This document shows, piece by piece, positions 60,421 to 64,000 of a stretch of 64,000 bases of DNA; within the stretch, counting starts at the first letter, position 1, and every line of letters begins with the position of its first letter. The position numbers and the translations under genes are program-made. The stretch is from Mycobacterium sp. 852013-51886_SCH5428379 (lineage in GTDB: Bacteria > Actinomycetota > Actinomycetes > Mycobacteriales > Mycobacteriaceae). The notes below the pieces were generated by a model. It was not told the DNA's origin, ran no database searches, and saw nothing but the letters and a program-made list of their open reading frames with translations. The stretch is taken from contig NZ_LZSU01000034.1 of the NCBI RefSeq assembly GCF_001665575.1, positions 1 through 64,000 on the forward strand, in the 5' to 3' direction.

Positions 60421-61556
60421 TTAGAAGACCGTACCGTCCGAAGCGATGGTCAGCGGCGGTGCACCGCCACGCATCCGCTGCGCCAACGCCCGGCCCGCCG
60501 CCCACGTCCCGCCCTCCAGGACGCACGCCAGCGGCAGGTCCACACCCAGGTCGGCGCACACCATCGGTGCGAGCTCGTCGAGCAGCGCAACGGTCAGCGC
60601 CCGCCATTCGACGACCAGTTCGTCGCCGACCGACCAGGTCCCGGCCGCCAGGTCCGGATCGCGCAACCTCAGTACCCCGGTGTCCAGCAGCAGACCGCCG
60701 TTGCGGTACTCGGGCAGACCTGTCAGCGCGTCGAGACCCCGAACCTCCACGCCGGCCCACATAATCGGCTCGAGCAGCGAATAGGTCAGCCACTGGGAGA
60801 GTTTGTGGAACGGGATCCACCCGTCGGCGTCCCCGGGCCCAGACAGCGCGCGGTGCCGCCAGCAGTCGCCGAGCGGCTCGCCGTCGATCTCGTTGCCCGT
60901 CAACCAGATCGGTGACACCGAGCGCAGCAGCACGTCGAGGATGTCGTGGGCGTCCACGGGGTCGCCGAGTGCGTCGAACAGTGCCGCGGGCCGGCCGGCC
61001 CCCTCCAGGGCGGCACCGAGCCGCCGAAGCAGCGCCACCCGCCCGTCCAGCCCGGTCAGCGGATTACCCGGATGCACCTGGAAGGCCGCGGCGAGGCGCT
61101 CGGTGTCCATGGCGGTCAGCGCTGTGGTGTCGGCGCGCAACGGATTGTCGGGATCCGCGGAGAACGTGCCGTCGAGGAAGGCGTGCCAGCTGGCGACGCC
61201 GAGCCCCTCGGAACGCGAAAACGTCTGGCCCGTCGCGGCTTCGGTGTAGCGCCAGTCGGGTCCGGCGCCGGCGTCGAGCAGGACGCTCACCACGGTCAGG
61301 TCGATCATCGCGCGGGTGTCCAGATCGGCGGTGCGACGGACCCCGCCGGCCTCGAAATGACGCCAGCGGCTGTGAAACGGGATCTTCAGATCGGGATGGT
61401 TGCGGCGGGTCACGCCGGCGACCTCGGCGGCCGCTGGCTCGAGGGCTGCGTCGTCGACGATGAACCAGGCGGAGTCACCCGCCCTGGCGCGGGCGAGCAA
61501 CCGGCCCGACCGCTCCCGCACCGCGGCCGTCGTCCGCAGTTCGGTGACCGCCGGGT

Positions 61557-61560
<4 letters not shown>
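60421..61560 (-). CDS. URC4/urg3-family (DUF1688) uracil catabolism protein
   Basis: A 379-residue DUF1688 protein. Recognisable parts are DLKIPFHSRWRHFEAGGVRR near residue 60, WHAFLDGTFS near 125, HKLSQWLTYSLLEPIMWAGVEV near 255-276 and LPEYRNGGLLLDTGVL near 285. URC4 is required with URC1 for the reductase-independent uracil catabolism known in fungi and some bacteria. Its reaction is not established. The GTG start overlaps the URC1 stop (GTGA). A short gap with GAGGAAAG leads to upp. Confidence 0.9.
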
Positions 61561-62792
<1,232 letters not shown>

Positions 62793-62854
62793 GTGCGCTC
62801 CTCCCTCGAGGGGAAGGCGCCAGCATAGCCATTCGGCGGCCTCCGCGCCGCGCG

Positions 62855-63979
62855 TCAGCCGGGCGCACCTGCCGCGACCCGCGGGGCGCGGTCCGCCGAC
62901 GCCGTGTCGAGGACCAGTTCGGCGACGCGGTCGCGGTGCTGTTCGGCACTGCCCAGCAGCGCGGCGTCGGTGACGGCGCGCTTGAAGTACAGATGCGCCT
63001 GGTGCTCCCAGGTGAACCCGATGCCGCCGAGGGTCTGGATCGTGTCCGCGGCGATGCGGCTCAACGCCGCCGAGCACGTCGCCTGCGCGATCGCCGTCGA
63101 CAACTCGGCGTCGTCGGATCCGTCAGCCAGCGCCCACACCGCGTGGTACGCCGTAGAGCGGGCGTGCTCCGCGTCGACGAGCATGTCGGCCAATCGGTGC
63201 TTGACCGCCTGGAACGATCCGATGGGACGGCCGAACTGCAGTCGCGACTTCGCGTACTCCACGGCGACGTCGAGCAGATGAGCGGCGGCGCCGACCTGTT
63301 CGACCGCCAGCAGCGCCGAACCGACGTGCCGCGCATGTTCGATCACCCGGGGCGCTTCCTCGGGGCCCGCGATCAACGTCGCCGGTGCGGCCGTGAGCGT
63401 GACGGCCGCCTGCGGACGGGTGAGATCCAGCGTCACCAGCGGCGTGCGGTCGACGCCTTCGGCACCGGTGTCGACGGCGTACAGCCCGACCCCGTCCGCG
63501 CTGGTGGCCGCGACGAGCAGGACGTCGGCCGCACCGGCGTCCACGACGGGCCCCAGGTCACCGGATAGTGCGGTGCCGTCAGCGGACACGCCGCCCACCG
63601 ACGCGAAGGCGGCGGTGCGGGTGCCCTCGACCAGATCGGCCAGCAGGGCGTCGCGGGCTTCGCCGCTCGAGGCCGCCACCAGCGCGGGCACCGCGAGGTA
63701 CACCGTGCCGAACAGCGGACCCGTCGCCAGCGCGGCCCCGAACTGCTCGACCGCGACGGCCTGGTCCACCAGACTGCCGCCGACGCCGCCGTCGGCTTCC
63801 GGCACCGACAGGCCGAGCACGCCGAGTTCGGTGCCCAACCGCGTCCAGACCTTCCGGTCGAACGGCGGATCCGATTCCATCGTCCGGCGCGCATTGGCCT
63901 CGCCGAAGTGCTCGGCGCAGAACCGGCGCACGGCGTCGAGCAGTTGCTGCTGCTCCTCGGTGAACGTCCACTCAGCCAC
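62855..63979 (-). CDS. Acyl-CoA dehydrogenase
   Basis: A 374-residue acyl-CoA dehydrogenase of the FadE type. The N-terminal domain has WTFTEEQQQLLDAVRRFCAEHFG, GLSVPEADGGVGGSLVDQAVAVEQFG near 55-80 and the FAD-binding strand AAFASVGGVSADG. The C-terminal helices show SRLQFGRPIGSFQAVKHRLADMLVD and IQTLGGIGFTWEHQAHLYFKRA. The first codon is GTG at 63979. The position of the catalytic Glu is not certain from this subgroup. It lies upstream of, and in the same direction as, the URC genes, but may belong to a lipid operon extending beyond the window. Confidence 0.87.
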   Translation of the reverse strand: MAEWTFTEEQQQLLDAVRRFCAEHFGEANARRTMESDPPFDRKVWTRLGTELGVLGLSVPEADGGVGGSLVDQAVAVEQFGAALATGPLFGTVYLAVPALVAASSGEARDALLADLVEGTRTAAFASVGGVSADGTALSGDLGPVVDAGAADVLLVAATSADGVGLYAVDTGAEGVDRTPLVTLDLTRPQAAVTLTAAPATLIAGPEEAPRVIEHARHVGSALLAVEQVGAAAHLLDVAVEYAKSRLQFGRPIGSFQAVKHRLADMLVDAEHARSTAYHAVWALADGSDDAELSTAIAQATCSAALSRIAADTIQTLGGIGFTWEHQAHLYFKRAVTDAALLGSAEQHRDRVAELVLDTASADRAPRVAAGAPG

Positions 63980-64000
63980 CTGGATGGGCTGATCCGCAAG

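Noticed and set aside
63972..64000. Possible end of another gene upstream of the acyl-CoA dehydrogenase
   Set aside because: A TGA in another frame overlaps the start, but fewer than ten codons are in the window, so it cannot be supported.

Overview
The window is a high-GC actinobacterial chromosome segment from a mycobacterium, most likely a fast-growing environmental Mycolicibacterium. Three things point there: an ESX-1-type VII secretion locus with a split EccC, a WhiB6-type regulator beside it, and MPT63-like, MmpS-like and SigF-type stress genes. No phage, insertion sequence, CRISPR array, tRNA or rRNA was seen.

Layout. 1-1210: an EVE-domain/GNAT gene pair and a small DivIVA-repeat protein. 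1355-20595: the ESX-1 region. whiB6 is divergent from an XRE-like regulator across an array of related operator-like repeats. Next come a proline-rich membrane protein, an MPT63-like secreted protein and a MinD-like ATPase on the opposite strand. The core follows as one long unit: espG1-espH-eccA1-eccB1-eccCa1-eccCb1-pe35-ppe68-esxB-esxA-(hairpin)-espI-eccD1. The locus stops at eccD1. eccE1, mycP1, espB, espE and espF are absent from the window, and the next gene is a broken M42 peptidase.

20592-37756: mixed chromosomal genes. They include a lipoprotein, a TetR regulator with a coupled small secreted cysteine peptide, a CitE-like lyase and SelO. A stress cluster of manganese catalase, hemerythrin-like protein and a 51-residue protein has SigF-type promoters. 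Flavoproteins, a GGDEF protein, an MmpS-like protein, an MTHFR-like protein and HrpA follow.

37764-44950: a divergent sugar-acid catabolic cluster. One arm encodes a GntP permease, a 3-hydroxyacyl-CoA-dehydrogenase-fold enzyme and a xylose-isomerase-like TIM barrel. The other encodes a GntR regulator, a Dak-type kinase, an RpiB-type isomerase and a TIM-type isomerase. Together they fit uptake of a sugar acid, 3-oxidation and decarboxylation to erythrulose, phosphorylation, and isomerisation to erythrose 4-phosphate.

44962-54280: an APC permease translationally coupled to a P1-family aminopeptidase, with a divergent TetR gene and a perfect palindromic operator. A metallo-hydrolase, an SDR, an NmrA-like protein, a nitroreductase and a very large LuxR-type ATPase regulator follow. 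54407-59735: two ECF sigma factors, a thioredoxin-reductase-like flavoprotein and an expanded Asp23/AmaP module whose seven-gene arm is joined throughout by overlapping start and stop codons. 59749-63979: a uracil catabolism (URC) operon of urc1, urc4 and upp, preceded by an acyl-CoA dehydrogenase.
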